DNA of 64,000 nt, from assembly GCA_006352455.1 (NCBI GenBank), contig VANL01000023.1, positions 1 through 64,000 on the forward strand, given 5' to 3'. Shown here one piece after another: positions 46,084 to 59,934 of the stretch. The translations under genes were made by a program, and so were the position numbers. The stretch is from Brachionus sp. 'Tiscar'. Taxonomy: Eukaryota; Rotifera; Eurotatoria; Ploima; Brachionidae. Each line of letters starts with the position of its first letter. Position 1 is the stretch's first letter. Under the pieces are notes generated by a model. It did not search any database and had not been told where the DNA came from. It saw nothing but the letters and a program-made list of their open reading frames with translations.

Positions 46084-49000
46084 GAGACAATTATTTTTTA
46101 GTTAATTTTACCGTTTAAGTCCTCGTCGCAAGATCCGAGGGAAAATTTTTGAAATTGTTCTGTACTGTATAGTTTTTTTTTTATTCTTTTCTCTACTATA
46201 TTTTTTTTTTTTTGGCAAATTACTACTTAGCTAATATAGTTATAAATAAAAACAAAATTTTCTCTGGATCAGTTTGTAATTTGTAAGTTTTGTTCTGTTT
46301 CTCTTTAGAGGACCTGTTTATCTTATATCTTTTTCTGACTTTATTTTTATTTTTTTTTGTTTTGTTTTTTTAACACTTTGGCTTAGAGAAATGGAATTAA
46401 GCTTCTGATTTAATTATTTCTGATTTATTAATGTTAATCTTTAATTATTACTATTTAAAAAGAAAAATAAAAATTCGAAAAATTTTTTTTTATCTTTTAT
46501 TTGTCGATTAAATAAATAAATTAAAAAATTCATCATTCTGAATTAGTTTAATTAATTACTGCCTAAAATATCATTTATTTAATACAAATTACTGACTACT
46601 AATTCAGCCCAAAAATGACAGTAACCATGTTATCTAACAAATACTTGAATAGAGGCTGCCATTAAAGTATTTGTTGGATACAAAATGACCCATTATACTC
46701 ATTTATTTTATTTGATATAAAAAATTGCTTAATCAAGTAACTGAATGTTCTACTTAATTGATTATAAATTCAGTAAATTTACAAAAATAACTAAAAAATA
46801 AATTTTTACTCTAATTTACGCAAATTGTTGCAAAATCAAAAATTTCGTGTCTGGTCGACTCTGTGAACATTTGTTCACAAATTATGTAAAAAATTGACTC
46901 AAGACAACTTGGTGTAGATGATAGTTTATTAAAACTATGTTAACCATACCAAGTGAAAAATATAAATAGAGCTTAAAACTGTAAAATATAAAATTGGCTG
47001 ATTTTTTAAATAAAACTATAATAGAAAACTATAGCACTATGTACTTTTCATAAAAAAATGGAATAAACTTAAAAGGAAGAAAAAATGCTACTCAAAAGGC
47101 TATACACTACCATAAAATAGCAACTTCAGAAATTATTAATTCAAAAGAAACAGTAAATGTTGTTAATAAAGCTCTAGACCAACAAATTAACCATTAACTA
47201 TGTGAATTGTGTGGCGAATTAATTAAAAATTCTATAGGCATAAATCTTCACATGTAAAAAAACTTAAAAACTTAATATTTTATTCTAATCTGACAAACTT
47301 TGAATGAAAATTTATTTTTTTAACAATTAAAACTTTCTTCAATAAATTTAAAAGATTGAATAAATTTGTCCACCAAAAAAAATTTTTTTTCACATTATTT
47401 TTGAAATCACTTTAAAAAAAAAATGAATGAATTTTTTGAGAACATGGCTTTGGTGAGCATCATAGTTCACCAAGTCATATTGAGTCGAATGTTAACATAA
47501 TTTGTGAACAGATGTTCGCATAGTCGACCAGACTCAAAATATTTCCGATTTTTTTTAATAAAAAAAAAAATTTAATCATTTATTGATTAATTTTTTTTTT
47601 ATTTTTTAACCCGGCATCTAAATTTAAATTTAAAAAAAAAGTTAATGACTAACATGCATTATTGATGCCGCATCTAAATTCGATTTTCAGGAATTAACGC
47701 GGCGTTTTCCATCGAGTTTTGGGTTTTAATGCGGCGTTAAATACCAAAAATCTGCATTTTAATGCACGCATCACAAGGGGGGATAGTTTAACATGGGCGA
47801 GATGTAACGTGATACTTGGGCTAAAACCTGAGCTTTGGTTTTTGTTGCATGCATCTCTCTGCAAGGGTAAACGGTATATATTTTTTATAATTTTCAAAAA
47901 TTAATTTTATTAAAATAATCCCATGATATAGTTACAACTTGGATATTTTAATTGAATTACGAAAAAAGATACCAAAACTTTGAAAAATTTTGGACATTTT
48001 TGATTTTACAACAATTTACGCAAAATACTTATAATTTACCTTATTTTATGTAAAATTTTGTTTTTTACTTTTGTAAATTTACGGAAATTTAATAAAAATT
48101 TTAGGTTTATGTGGTTAAATTCAAAAAGCGTAACATACATTTTAATTAAGGCAATCTAATTTAATTATTGCAATTATTTTCTAATGATTCCTAAAAAATA
48201 TTTTTTATTCTAAAACTTGTAAAAATATTTTTATAAATAAATAAAAGTATTTTTTTGAAATTAATTTTTTAATTATTTATTAAATATCGATAAAATCTTG
48301 ATAAAAAAACTAAAAAAAAACATGAATTTGATTATATTTTTTGGGACAAAAGTTTTTTATAAATACTGCGTTTATTATCAAATATTAAGTTTAAAGAAAT
48401 GGTCATAAATTAATGACAGAATTACATCTAAGCTTTTTTGTGTTAAAACCTGATTTTCGGATTCAAAAGCACTCATCTGTTTGCACTCCTATCAAAGATG
48501 GCTGAGATGAAAACAGTTGAAAAAGTAATGAAGCTGAGAAATCTCACATGTGGTCAAGCGGAAATCGAAGACTAGACAAGGATATGTTAGAAAGAATGGG
48601 TCCTATGAAAACCTTGTCGTATGTGCTCCTAATGAGGCACTTTTTTAATTTTCATTAAATTTTGAAAATTTAAAACATAAATAGTTAATGAAAGTCAAAG
48701 TTAATTACTTAATTTAAAATAATAGATAATATTCTTAAGTATAAATTCCAAATTTAAGACTATCTAGATTGTATCAAAATAGCACACAATATTTATGTTC
48801 CAAAATAAATAGAAATTTAACATTATAAAAAATAATATTTTATTTTTTCGTTAAATTTTAAATGGCCATGCGAGTTTTAAAATACGAGATTAACAAAAAA
48901 TTCTTCATTTTTTGCTTTGCAAATGTGCAAAATTTCAAAGATGCATTTTTCTTGTATTAATGGTTAAACATTATTTTCCAAGCATTAAAACATACTACAA

Positions 49001-51576
49001 CATTATTATTAGAGTTTGATCATAAACTTCAAATCATTAAATTAGTTTGAACAAAAATCTGTCTTTAGAAATAAATAATATGTTGCTTTATTCTGATTTT
49101 GAATTTATAAATTTTTTTTTGTTATAATTAAGAAAACTATCGATGTTGAGATCTTTGAAAAAAATTTAACTAAATCAATGCTTGAATCAAATTATAAGAA
49201 TAAATATTATGCTTGTTAGATAGAAAAAAAAATTGAAAAATTCAAAACGAATTGTAATTAATTTGTTTTTTAAATGTTAGATATTTAATTAAAAAATACT
49301 TTAATATTCTGATTACTTTCGATGATAAAAATTACTAAAAAAAAACCTAATATAAATTTAGAATAAGCTCTTTTTTTTGGTTTAAACAAGAAAAAACTAA
49401 TTATTTAATCAAAAAATTATTTACCAATTTTCTTTTGTTTTAAGACATTCATAAGACTTTATTATTTTTGCTTCATTGTCACCAATTTTTCTATTTTAAT
49501 CTTCTCTTTTAATTTTAACTTACATGTTCTTCCCGAAAATTGCTGCTTTCCAAACTATAAAATAATTAAACACGGGAATTATTTTTGAAATCATTTGATT
49601 TGTTTTGGCATTAATTTTTCACAATAAAACAGTGATTTTCTGCCAAACAAATATTCAATTTAATCTAAAAAATTGTTAAAATAAAAAATTATTAAAAAAT
49701 TTTTATCGAATTGATGTTGTTCAATTCGTCATGCTAATGTGTAACTTAAATATGGGTTGGTTTCGTTTAAAATTTAGAAAAAACTATCAGGGTCAGATTG
49801 AAATTTTTTAAATTTTGGTTTCCATTAGATAGACCACCTTCTTCTAAATACTAATTTTATTTTATTTTTTTCTAAAAAATAATTGAAACGAGTTACTATA
49901 AAAAAAATGCTAATATAAATCTATAAATTTATAATTTTTTAAAGTTTTTTTTTTGAATAAATGGTCCAGATTTCGTATGATAATTTACTGAATTTGTTTT
50001 ATAACAAAACACAAAAAAAATAAATTATAAAATCGAATATTTTACATCTATTTATATTTTACATTAAAATAAATCATAAATAGAAATTTTTTTTATAATT
50101 TTTTTTCTAAAATTAAAATAAATTACAAATAAAATCTTGATAATTAACAAAATAGAATATTTCTATTCGGATAGCGCATTTTCATAGCGTTTGATTAAAA
50201 CATGCATAAACAACTTATAATGCTCTTTTAAAACCATTTAAAACTACCTTTGAAAAAATTTTTTTTTATCTTATTCAATCATCTTATTGAACCAAAGAAT
50301 GAACAAAATTGCCGCATGTGTCCAACTATTAGCATAAAATAATTACGCTCATAATTTTTTTCTAAGAATTATTTAAAATCTTAAATTTTAATTGTCTCAT
50401 TATAAGATAAATTTATCAGTTATGCCAAATGTTTTTAAAAATTTGACCATTGATTCTAAAATAACAACGAATAAAAATTTTCTAAAATTCTCATCTCGCT
50501 AACTGCGCAGTCACTTTTAGGAAACAAAGCCCATAATTTAATAAACAAGGCAAGGTATCGAAACAAAAAACAAAAAAAATATGAAAATGATAGGAACAGA
50601 AAGTACATTAAGAAAATAAAAATAATAAACTAAAAATTACTAGAAATAAATTTTAGTTCAAATTATAAATTCTAATTTAAAAAATAAAAAAAAAAAAATT
50701 ATTTAATTAGCATTTATTTAATAATTTATCTGGATAACTTGATTCTTTAAAAACTCGTGAAGTGTCCTGTGCATAAACAATGTGACATAGTCGTATATTT
50801 CCAAACAAAACAAACAGGTAAAACATCGCATCGGCGGAATTTAATCATCATAATGATTATTTGAAATAATTTTCGATTATTAGAATATAATTAGAACAAG
50901 AGCCAGAGTTTATGTGCGATTTTATATTTTTCTCTTCATTCAGAAGCTTAATACAAAGAAATATTTAAATAATTTTTTAAAATTTTCCAAATATTATTTT
51001 AAATTAATCAAATTTTCAATAGCACAGAGCAAATTTTTTATCGTTTATTATTATAATTTAAGATATAGTTTCGAAAATTGGCGATAATTTTCAAAAAAGT
51101 TGCTTAGAATATTTATTATATTAACTATTCTAATAATTTAAAATTTTCTCTATTGATTCTAAAATCACAATGATAATATTCAATGCATAAACATAATATA
51201 ATCTCTTTGAAGTATTTTAAAAAAATCTATTTCATTATTATCAAATATATTTTAGCTTAATTTAATTTAATTAAATATTTATAATATTAAATTTTATAAT
51301 AAATCCTAAATAATTAATTTGAACGCTAAAAAAATAAAATTTAAATTATCTAAATTCAATTTTTTATGTTTGTATTTTTAATGACAAATTTAATTAAAAA
51401 TAAAAAATATTAAATTTGACCAATTTTTCAAGTTTCAAAATAAACTACTCATTAGAATTAATTTATTTTTTTAAATATTCCAAATTTGTCTAGTCGATCC
51501 CATTCAAAAAATACCAGAAAATTTTAAAAAAATTTTAAAAGCTATTTTAAAAATAATTTTTCAATTTTTTGCAAAA
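46084..51576. other. Intergenic, between POU6F and PSMD10
   Basis: AT-rich, about 5.5 kb, without a host gene I can support. It holds the POU6F 3' untranslated region, the inverted-end element at 46833-47555, a repeated GCGGCGTT/GCATCTAAATT patch at 47610-47740, and a coding-like relic at about 48430-48640 (KMAEMKTVEKVMKLRN on the plus strand) of unknown origin. Confidence 0.5.
46833..47555. mobile_element. DNA element with about 80-base inverted ends and a zinc-finger remnant
   Basis: The left arm (46833-46914) contains TCTGGTCGACTCTGTGAACA, then TTGTTCACAAATTATGT and ACTTGGTG. The right arm (47468-47555), inverted, contains TCTGGTCGACTATGCGAACA with the same continuation. About 550 bases lie between. 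Near 47200-47260 the plus strand reads LCELCGELIKNSIGINLHM followed by a stop, like one C2H2 finger, perhaps a remnant of a transposase DNA-binding part. No intact transposase frame exists, so it would depend on another copy. Confidence 0.75.
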
Positions 51577-52405
51577 ATGTCCGAACTTGAACATTGCCGA
51601 CTGGCATATGAAGGCGATATCAACGGTCTAAAGGAAAAAATAGACTCAAATAATGTTGAAAATTTAATACAGAAAAAAGATCAAGTGAAAATTTTTTATT
51701 ATCAAAACAATGCTTTTGTAAATTATTAATTTTTGCTCAGTCAGGAAGAACAGCTCTACACTGGGCCTGTGTAGGAGGAAAAAAAGAAGTTGTTGATTTT
51801 CTAATTGGAAACTATGATTTCGATCTGGACGATCAAGATGAGGTATTTCATTTAGTTCGACTGATTTTAAAATTCAAAAAGAATTTTCTAGACTGGATGG
51901 ACTCCTCTAATGATCTCGTCATCAATTGGATCTTTACCTTTGGTTAAGTTATTATTGCAAAAAGATTGTGATCCAAACAAGGCTAATATTAATATGCAAA
52001 GACCGCTTCATTATGCTTGTTCAAAAAATTATCCAGCTATAGTCAAAGAATTAGTTGAGAAAGGAGCTGAATGTAATTTATCTGATAGGTATGGGCATAC
52101 TCCACTGCATAGAGCAGCCTCGAAGGGAAATATTAAAATAATCGAAATGCTTTGCGGAGATTTCAAAGCAACAGTAGACAGAGCAAATATCGAAGGAAAT
52201 ACACCCTTGCATTTTGCCTGTGAGGAAGAGAGAATTGAAGCATGCAAGGTTTTACTTAAATATGGAGCTAATCCTTATTATAAAAATAAGGTAAAAATAT
52301 CTTTTTAAATTTTAATAGGATTCTTTATTATTTCAATTCTATTTGAAGGAAGAAAAGACTCCAATTGATGCTTCAAATGGAGGCCTATTAAATTTGCTCA
52401 AATAG
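51577..52405 (+). CDS. PSMD10: Gankyrin orthologue, 26S proteasome assembly ankyrin protein
   Basis: Four exons, 51577-51684, 51741-51842, 51892-52290 and 52349-52405, join in phase to 221 residues (human 226); introns are 56, 49 and 58 bases. The N-terminus CRLAYEGDINGLKEKI matches the family start, then ankyrin repeats follow: SGRTALHWACVGGKKEVVDF, TGWTPLMISSSIG, QRPLHYACSKNYPAIVKEL, GHTPLHRAASKGNIKIIEML, EGNTPLHFACEEERIEACKV, and the last EEKTPIDASNGGL. The order and the phrases EGNTPLH.AC and EEKTP are specific to PSMD10. The protein is a chaperone for the proteasome base, binding the ATPase RPT3 (PSMC4) in the cytosol. The third exon carries most repeats. Expected repeat-loop residues are all present. 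Confidence 0.94.
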
Positions 52406-52540
52406 TATTTTTATTTTTTAATTTAATAAACTAGTTGATTAAATTTCATTTATTTAATTGACTGATAAATATTTAATCAACAATAAAAATATATCAAAGA
52501 AAATATTTTTTTCTCTTATGTGTTTTAAATATTTGTTTAT

Positions 52541-52568
52541 ATATGCATATATATATATATATATATGT
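52541..52568. repeat. AT dinucleotide microsatellite
   Basis: A run of alternating A and T of about 28 bases, interrupted once by GC, 140 bases after the PSMD10 stop codon. Confidence 0.8.
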
Positions 52569-55500
52569 ATAATTGATTAAAAGAAAGGTAATAAAGCTTT
52601 TAGAGTAAAAATGCATTTTATAAAGCTTAGACTGAATAAATGATTTTTAATTATCAATTGATATGTTTATTTCCAAAAATGAAAGAGAATACCTTGGGTT
52701 TTAATTTTTTCTCTATAGGGAATCACTATGGATTTTGACCATTTTGAAAACAACTTATAAATTTCTATACATTTTATCCTAGGGACTTTTTCAAAACGTT
52801 TCGTTTAAGTACTAATTTTTTTTTAATTAAAATTTTTTAAATTTAAAACCAAGAATATAGGTATGCTTACAATATTATCGAAACATTTATTAGTTATTAG
52901 TTTATTTTAAATTTTTTCGAAAAAGATTAAATTGCTCAAGGCATCAAATTTTGATTTATACATTTTCTAAACAGAAATTTAAGATGTTAATGTAAGTACT
53001 TTTCGAAAAAAATCAGAAAAAAATATTAACAATTTTTTAAAGAATTTTAAAAAATTTAAAGAATTTTGTTACGAAAGATAATTTATTTATTTTTCAGTTA
53101 AATTTTCTTTTTTTGTAATTTTTGGGTCCCAAAAATTTGCATTTTGGTAGGTTTTATCACTCATTTTTTCTCAAAACAAACATGTTTTTCAACAAATAAG
53201 CTTGTATTGCTAGAGATTTCTGTTTTTTTTATTAATTAATTTTTTAATTTTCTTAATTTTGTGCATTTTGGATAAACACATGACTGAGATTTTTATATTA
53301 TTGTAAAGACTCTCAGGAATTTATAAGATTATTAACCTAAATTATATTAAATGTTAGTATGTCTGTTTACAAAAATTAAAAAAAAACTAAACCATTAAAA
53401 AATTTTTTTCCTCAGTAAAATTTTTAATTTCTAAATTGTCGACATTTAAAAATTTAAGAAAAAAATTCAAAAGTGTTGAAAAAATGATAGAAACACTTAA
53501 AGAAATTAATCTAGTCTTTTTTTAAATAAATTTATTTATCAAAGTATTTAACTAAAAACATTTAAAATCATTTGTAATGTAACATTTTTAAATTTAAATA
53601 AAACTAAAAATAAATTTAAAAATTAATTAAAAACTGAAATTATATTTTTAGCTCTTTACAGAAAAAAAAATAAAAAAAGAAAAAAGGCGTGTTAAATTGA
53701 GAAGTAATCAATTTTTTCTTAAAAAAACTCGGTTATAGAATTAAGAATAATGTTAGAAATAGAACAGTAGAACAATATTGCATCCTCATAAATCGAAATA
53801 ACACTTTGTTTCATGCAAAAAAAAACCATCTCAGCCAAATTACCGGTTAAAATTTAACAAATTAAGTAATTTTTTTTCAAAAACTGCTCAAATAATAATA
53901 GCTCAAATGTTGCAAAAACAATTTCTTTCGGTTTTTACTTTTAATTTTTAAAAAGAGATTTGATTTTAGTTTCTAAATATAATTTTTTGGCAGTCAAAAT
54001 GTCTCATTCCTGTTAATTTGAATATTGTTATTGAACATAATTAAGATTGATTTTTATTTTAATTATATTATCTGAGAATTATTAATAAAATGTTTACATA
54101 AAACATTCTAAGATATAAAGCAGTTTATTTAGATTAAGTGTTTAAAAATGAATCAGAAATCAAAAACGGTAATTAACTATTATTTGGTTAATAAATTTTG
54201 AAAATTTATACCAAAAGCATTAGGGCGTCTTTTCTTTTAATGAAAAGACAGATTAAATTAAATTAAATCTTGTAAAATTTTTTTCAAAATATAAAATTGG
54301 GAAATTTTTAATTCAATTTTGAAGCCTAATATTTTGAAAAGTTCCGAAAAATGTCTAAAATATTTATTTATAACAGATTTAATTCAATAATGTTTCAAAA
54401 GAATTTTTTTTGGATTTAAAAGAGCACAATTATTATTTTCTGGTTGATTTATTAATTTCTCTTAAGAAATTCTTCTGTCCTGATATTTTTTCATTCTTCA
54501 TTATTTTTTTCTCAAAAAGGTAATTAATCAATAAAAATCAATCAAAAGACAATTTTTTAATAAAATCTTTATTTTAATAGATAAAATGTGAGACTTGTTG
54601 AAAAAAGGAAACAATTAAAATTTTTAATAATTAAAAATTAAAGGAAATAATAAATGTCTGATTTAAATTAGAATTCAAATAAAATAGTAAATATTAAATT
54701 TAAAATTATATTTTTCAAATAGCGAAAAAAGTAAAAAGAGAAAATTAAAAGCAAGTCTTAAATTTTTTAAAGAATAGATTAGGAATTATTTTTCTAGGAG
54801 TATATGTAATCTAATGATTGTCAGATTAAAAATAAATTAAAAACTATAAATTGTCACATTTAAAAGCTTAAATTGGGAATCTAGCCGTAAAATTTAAAAA
54901 TTTATTTTTTTACAAAAGATTAAAATGCTTGTAGCCTATATTTTGAATTAGTTTATGATTAAAATTTAATGTTCTTAAAATAAAATAAAATCATAGCCTC
55001 AAATATTTTTTAATAATTTTGAAATCTTCTTAAAGTAATATATTTTGGATTCACATTTTATTATCAAATTTAAGAGAAAATTTTTAAAAAAATTTTTAAT
55101 TTTTTAAAGGCTAATTTAAAAATGTAGTAAAAAGCTTTTTAAAAAAAGTAAAACAAATCATTAGATATAATTTTTTTCTGTATAATTTATTCTTTTTAGC
55201 AATGTAAAATGCTTCGATCAATTTGTACAACATTATACTTTTTAAAGAACCATATTCATACAATAGGAAAAAAACTAAAACGTTTTTCTTCATTTTACTG
55301 TAATGTTTCTACTAAAATTTAACATTGTCCAAATTTGATGAAAGCAATCTGAATGCGATTTTTAAATTTTACTGCATATTTCAGAAATTCCAATCCCTTT
55401 TCAATAGTATAATTTCGGAAATTTTACAAAAATTTTAAAATCTTCCATAAAATGTAATTGCACATTTAAAATACATCAAATTCGAAAAATGAAATTTGAT

Positions 55501-56277
55501 CAAACATTTTATTCTGCCATTTTAGTTTTAGGGGAAAATTTTTTTTATAATGGAAAAGTAAATTTTTGCTCAATTTTTAAGTACGCCATTTGTATTTAAA
55601 CAGAAATTTACAAGCTCATTTAACTTAAAAATTTCAAATATACTATTCAAAAAAAATACACACTTAAAATAAATAAGCAAAAGAATTGAGCAAATATTTT
55701 TCTTGCTTCTTACATTTTTAAGTAATACAGTTTATTAGCTCCAATTGGTAAGCTATTAAGAAAAGTAGTATCCCCAAAATATATGCCATAATGCTCTAAT
55801 TTCCTAAGCTATCATCGGCGAGCAATTCAATTATATCATATAAAAAAACTTTCAGTTTACTAAATTAGAGTATTTTTTTGAAGTATTTTATGCATTGAAA
55901 ACTAAAAAAGTTAATTAAAATGAATTCTTTATCTGGTTTTTTAAGTAATAAAATAATTTAATTACAATTTTTTTAGGTGGAACCAGTTTTAGGCCTAAAG
56001 AAAAAAATATTAAAATTTTTGTTTTTTTTTTTCAAAAATTAACAAGCCTTTAATCCAATCTGTTAATCATGCAAGGAGAGATATTCGAAGGTTTATCAGA
56101 AACGTCACGTATAAAGAAATAGACTATAACTATAAGAAGAAATTAATTTTTTCTGTTTTAATTCAAGATTTTTCGTTCACGATATACAATCAACTCAAAA
56201 ATTTGACTTTGTCATATAGATATCCTATTTCCTCTTTTTCATTCAATTAGAGTTAGTTTAGTTTTCGAAATTGAAAA

Positions 56278-56495
56278 TTTTGGCAGAGTAAAATTTTTGC
56301 TCAATTTTTCAAATTGCTCTTTTTTCTCATTTCATTTCATTGCATTGCAATATGCACAATTTTTTAAATTTTAAAACTTTCAAATTTCAATATTAAAAAA
56401 ATTGCAAATATGCAATATAATGAAATTGCGCACTTAAATTTTTAGAGAAAAAAGAGCAAATTGAAAAATTGAGCAAAAATTTTACTTTGCCAAAA
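56278..56495. mobile_element. Foldback element, 218 bases with 51-base arms
   Basis: The left arm reads TTTTGGCAGAGTAAAATTTT, then TGCTCAATTTTTCAAATTGC and TCTTTTTTCTC; the right arm is its inverse with about three differences. The middle 110 bases are AT-rich with further partial symmetry (TTTCATTGCATTGCAATATG). Sequence near 55550-55700 shares the TTTTTGCTCAATTTTT word and an inverse GAATTGAGCAAA and may be an older copy. Confidence 0.75.
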
Positions 56496-59400
56496 TAAGC
56501 TATTTTTTTGATTATTACTAATTATTAGGTTGAAAGCATAGATTGATATGAGCTACCTAAATTATTGAAGTGAATAATTAATAATTCATCCAGGTAATTC
56601 TTTATTCTAATCTTATATATTTTTATATTTTTGAATTTATAAAATTGCTTAGTTTCACTTAAAATCGAAATATACTTTTTAATTAAAGCTTTTCATTTTT
56701 TTCAATAAAAGTAAAAACTATCAATTAATTGGCATAGCCTTAAAAATAAATTTTTCTATTAATAACAATTTTAAATGCATTAAAAACTTTTTTTAAATTT
56801 CTTGGAATGTAAAACTAAGTTAGGGTTAGATTCTGTGAAATTTAGTACAATAGAACAGAAAAAAGTGCTAAAAATTCTTTATTCAATAACTTTTTATCTA
56901 AAACTAAAATTTTCATTTTGCAGAATAAATAACAGACTTAAAATATTTATGCAGATATGAATGTTGTATTATGTTACATTTTCAAAGCTAAATAAAAACC
57001 TTTAGAATAAAAGTTTAAGGCTTTTTTAGCGTTAATTTCTGTTATATTCTGTCTCTATTTTGATCCAAAATTCACAAAACCGTTAATTTTATTTTGTTGA
57101 ATTTTATTCTCCTAAATATAGAAATTAAACAGACAAAATACTATCATTCTAGGATAGAAAAATTCTAAGGAGTATTTACATAGCAATAGAATGTTCAAAT
57201 TTAATTAAAAATTATTGATTTCATCAAAGACAAAATTGACAATTTATTTGCCATTTTATTAGATTTTTATATCCAACTAGACATCCAGTAACTTATCGGC
57301 GTTATTAAAACGAAATTAGTGTCTAAATTTGGATTTATTTGAAAATAGATTCTTACCCTAGCTTCTCAATAACATTGATAAAATTGCTATTTAAGAATTA
57401 ACAAATGTTTTCTTAAACTAATAATGGGACAAGTTTGTTTTTAGATAATAAATAATTATTTTCTAGAATTGGTTTTATTTTCTGAATTTTTTTGTATTTT
57501 ATTTCCTATTTATATTAATATTTTGATTTTCTTAAAATTCTTAAACTTTCAAGTAGCGTTTATCAAAATAATCTTGTTTTAATAAGACTTATTTATTTAT
57601 AAATTTAAAAAATAATATTAAATTAGATTTGAAAGCTATCATCATCAAAAAAAATTGTTAAATTAATAATTTAAAAAATTTTCACATATCAAATGTTGTT
57701 TAAATGTTATAAATTAAAGCATTTTTTTTAAACGTTAATTATTTTATTAAAATTTTAATTTCCTTTTTCTTTGATAAATGAAAATTAAAAAAATTTTCTT
57801 GAATTAGCTCTGCCGATCTCATTAAAAAAATTGAATAAATAAAAACTTGATAATTATGAATTAAGTTAATGTAAAAATAAATGATGATTAATCAAATTAT
57901 TTTTTATTTACAAACTTGTTCGAGACCAATAAATAACAAAAATAGTTAAATAAAAAGTTGAGTACTTTTTGTGTCTACTATCTTCTAATTATCAAGTAGT
58001 AAAATTATAACTTAGAGCTAATTTCCTCTTTTTTTTTAAATAATAAAAAAAAGTCAAACCAAACTAGCTTTTTAACTTTTATTATTTTTTTTTTAATTTA
58101 GAATCGATTTTTGACTAAATCACAATAAATAAAAAAGATAATAAAAAAGGAAATTTTCTAAAAAAAATATATTCCGAATGTATTTTTATGTAGAAAACAG
58201 CAGTCATTATTTATAAAAAATTTTTGTATTAAAACAAAAAATAATTTAATATCATACATTAAATTAATTCAAAAAAATTAATTTAATTGAATTTTTTATC
58301 TCAAATTATTTTTAAGTAATTTTCAAAGTAACAAGACAAAAGTTTAAAATAAAAAAATATCGAAAATAATTTTATTTATAAAATTTAAGCTTTCTTAAAA
58401 ACATCGATGTTAATCAATTTTGAACAGTTTAATTCGATTTTAAAAAGGGCTTAAAAATTCGATAAAAAATAATCTTCTTTTTAGATTAAATAAACAATTT
58501 TACTCTCCATTAATGTTTTTTTTAATTTATAATTAGGATTTGATTAAACTAATTTACATTTAAAATTTAAAAAAAAAAAAATTTAAAATATTATTTATAT
58601 TGGAACTTGGGACAAGATTTAGTAAAATTTTAGATTTGATTTTGGGTAATTTTTTTATTTAAAAAAACCTAATTAGACTGCCAATTTGTTTTAATTATTA
58701 CTATTTAAAAAAAAATTAAGAGCATGATTAGGGCCCGTCCGAATGGTTCAAGACTTTCGCCTTTTTAAACGAAAATTGATATAAAATTTATTCTCAAAAA
58801 AATTGGATAAAAAGATTTACACAAAAAAAGTAAAAAATAAATATTAGATAAAAAGGAATTCAGATTGAGTTTAGTTTTTCGAATAGAGTTGAAAATTTGT
58901 ACTTTCTGACTTGCATTTTTTTAAGGATTAAAATTAACAAGCTGTTGATCTCCAATTTTTATTGTATCAATTTTTTAAATTGATATTTGAATCAAATTGA
59001 AAATCAATTAAATCATAATCAAAAAAAGACTTAATAAATTTAAAAAATTAGATTCAATTTATTTTAGGTATACTGATATAGATTTATTTAGTAAAAAATC
59101 CCTAAATATTCTCTAGAATAATTTTTTCCTGTTAGGTAGTTAATTAATTAAAATATACCGAATGCCAAAAATAAAGAAATTTTTTTTAAAAATTAATTCA
59201 ACTAAAAGGAAGTATTTTTAAAATAATCAGATTAAACTAAGAGGAAAACCGCATTTTCTAGGCCAAAAGACTTGAATTAAGAACAAATATCCCTTAAAGT
59301 TATAGCTAATTATTGAGCACTTATTGATAATGAGCTATAGTTCTCAAGCTCTTATTTATTTATCGTTCAATTAAAATTCGAAACATCACATTTGATCTAG

Positions 59401-59934
59401 ATTTAAAAAAAAAGTTAAAATTAAGAAAAACATATTTTAGTCAGGAAGAGCTTTATTTGCTGTATCTAAGTGCACCAATCTTAATCGAAAATTCCAGGCT
59501 TCTGTTTTTGGAAATCTAATAGTTTTTCAAAAAAAAACTTTATTCATAAATTTAACTTCCTCATTTAAGATAAATTTTTTCATGGAATAAAAATTCCGCG
59601 AGATATAAATTCCAGTCATTCCATTTCAGTAATTTAAGAGACTATTGAATTAAATATTGATTAAATGTTTTTGCTTGCCTTAAATCTCAATTGACTCTTG
59701 TTATTTTAACGTGCTTAAATAAAAATTTACACAAATTTAATTTTCTAATTCAATTAATAATTTCTGCGAGTAATTAATATGGGTAAAGTGCCAGAGATTT
59801 TAAATTCCTTAAATTTAAGTTCTTAGCCTGAAAATTTTTCTCCAGCTTAGATTTTTTTTGTTAGCACGAACCATTATTTAATTATTCAAAATATTTTTTT
59901 ATTAGATATTTGATAAAGTCCAATGTAACTAGAA

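Larger units (their letters stand above)
52406..59934. other. Gene desert between PSMD10 and the GPCR
   Basis: Seven and a half kilobases of very AT-rich sequence without any supportable gene. It has a short (AT)n run at about 52543-52566, a foldback element at 56278-56495 and a weaker relative near 55550-55700. Short minus-strand frames such as 55111-55293 are Lys/Phe/Leu-rich chance frames. Confidence 0.55.

Noticed and set aside
47694..47904. Overlapping frames on both strands in a GC-richer patch
   Set aside because: The patch contains repeated GCGGCGTT words; frames on both strands there reflect base composition, and neither resembles a known protein.
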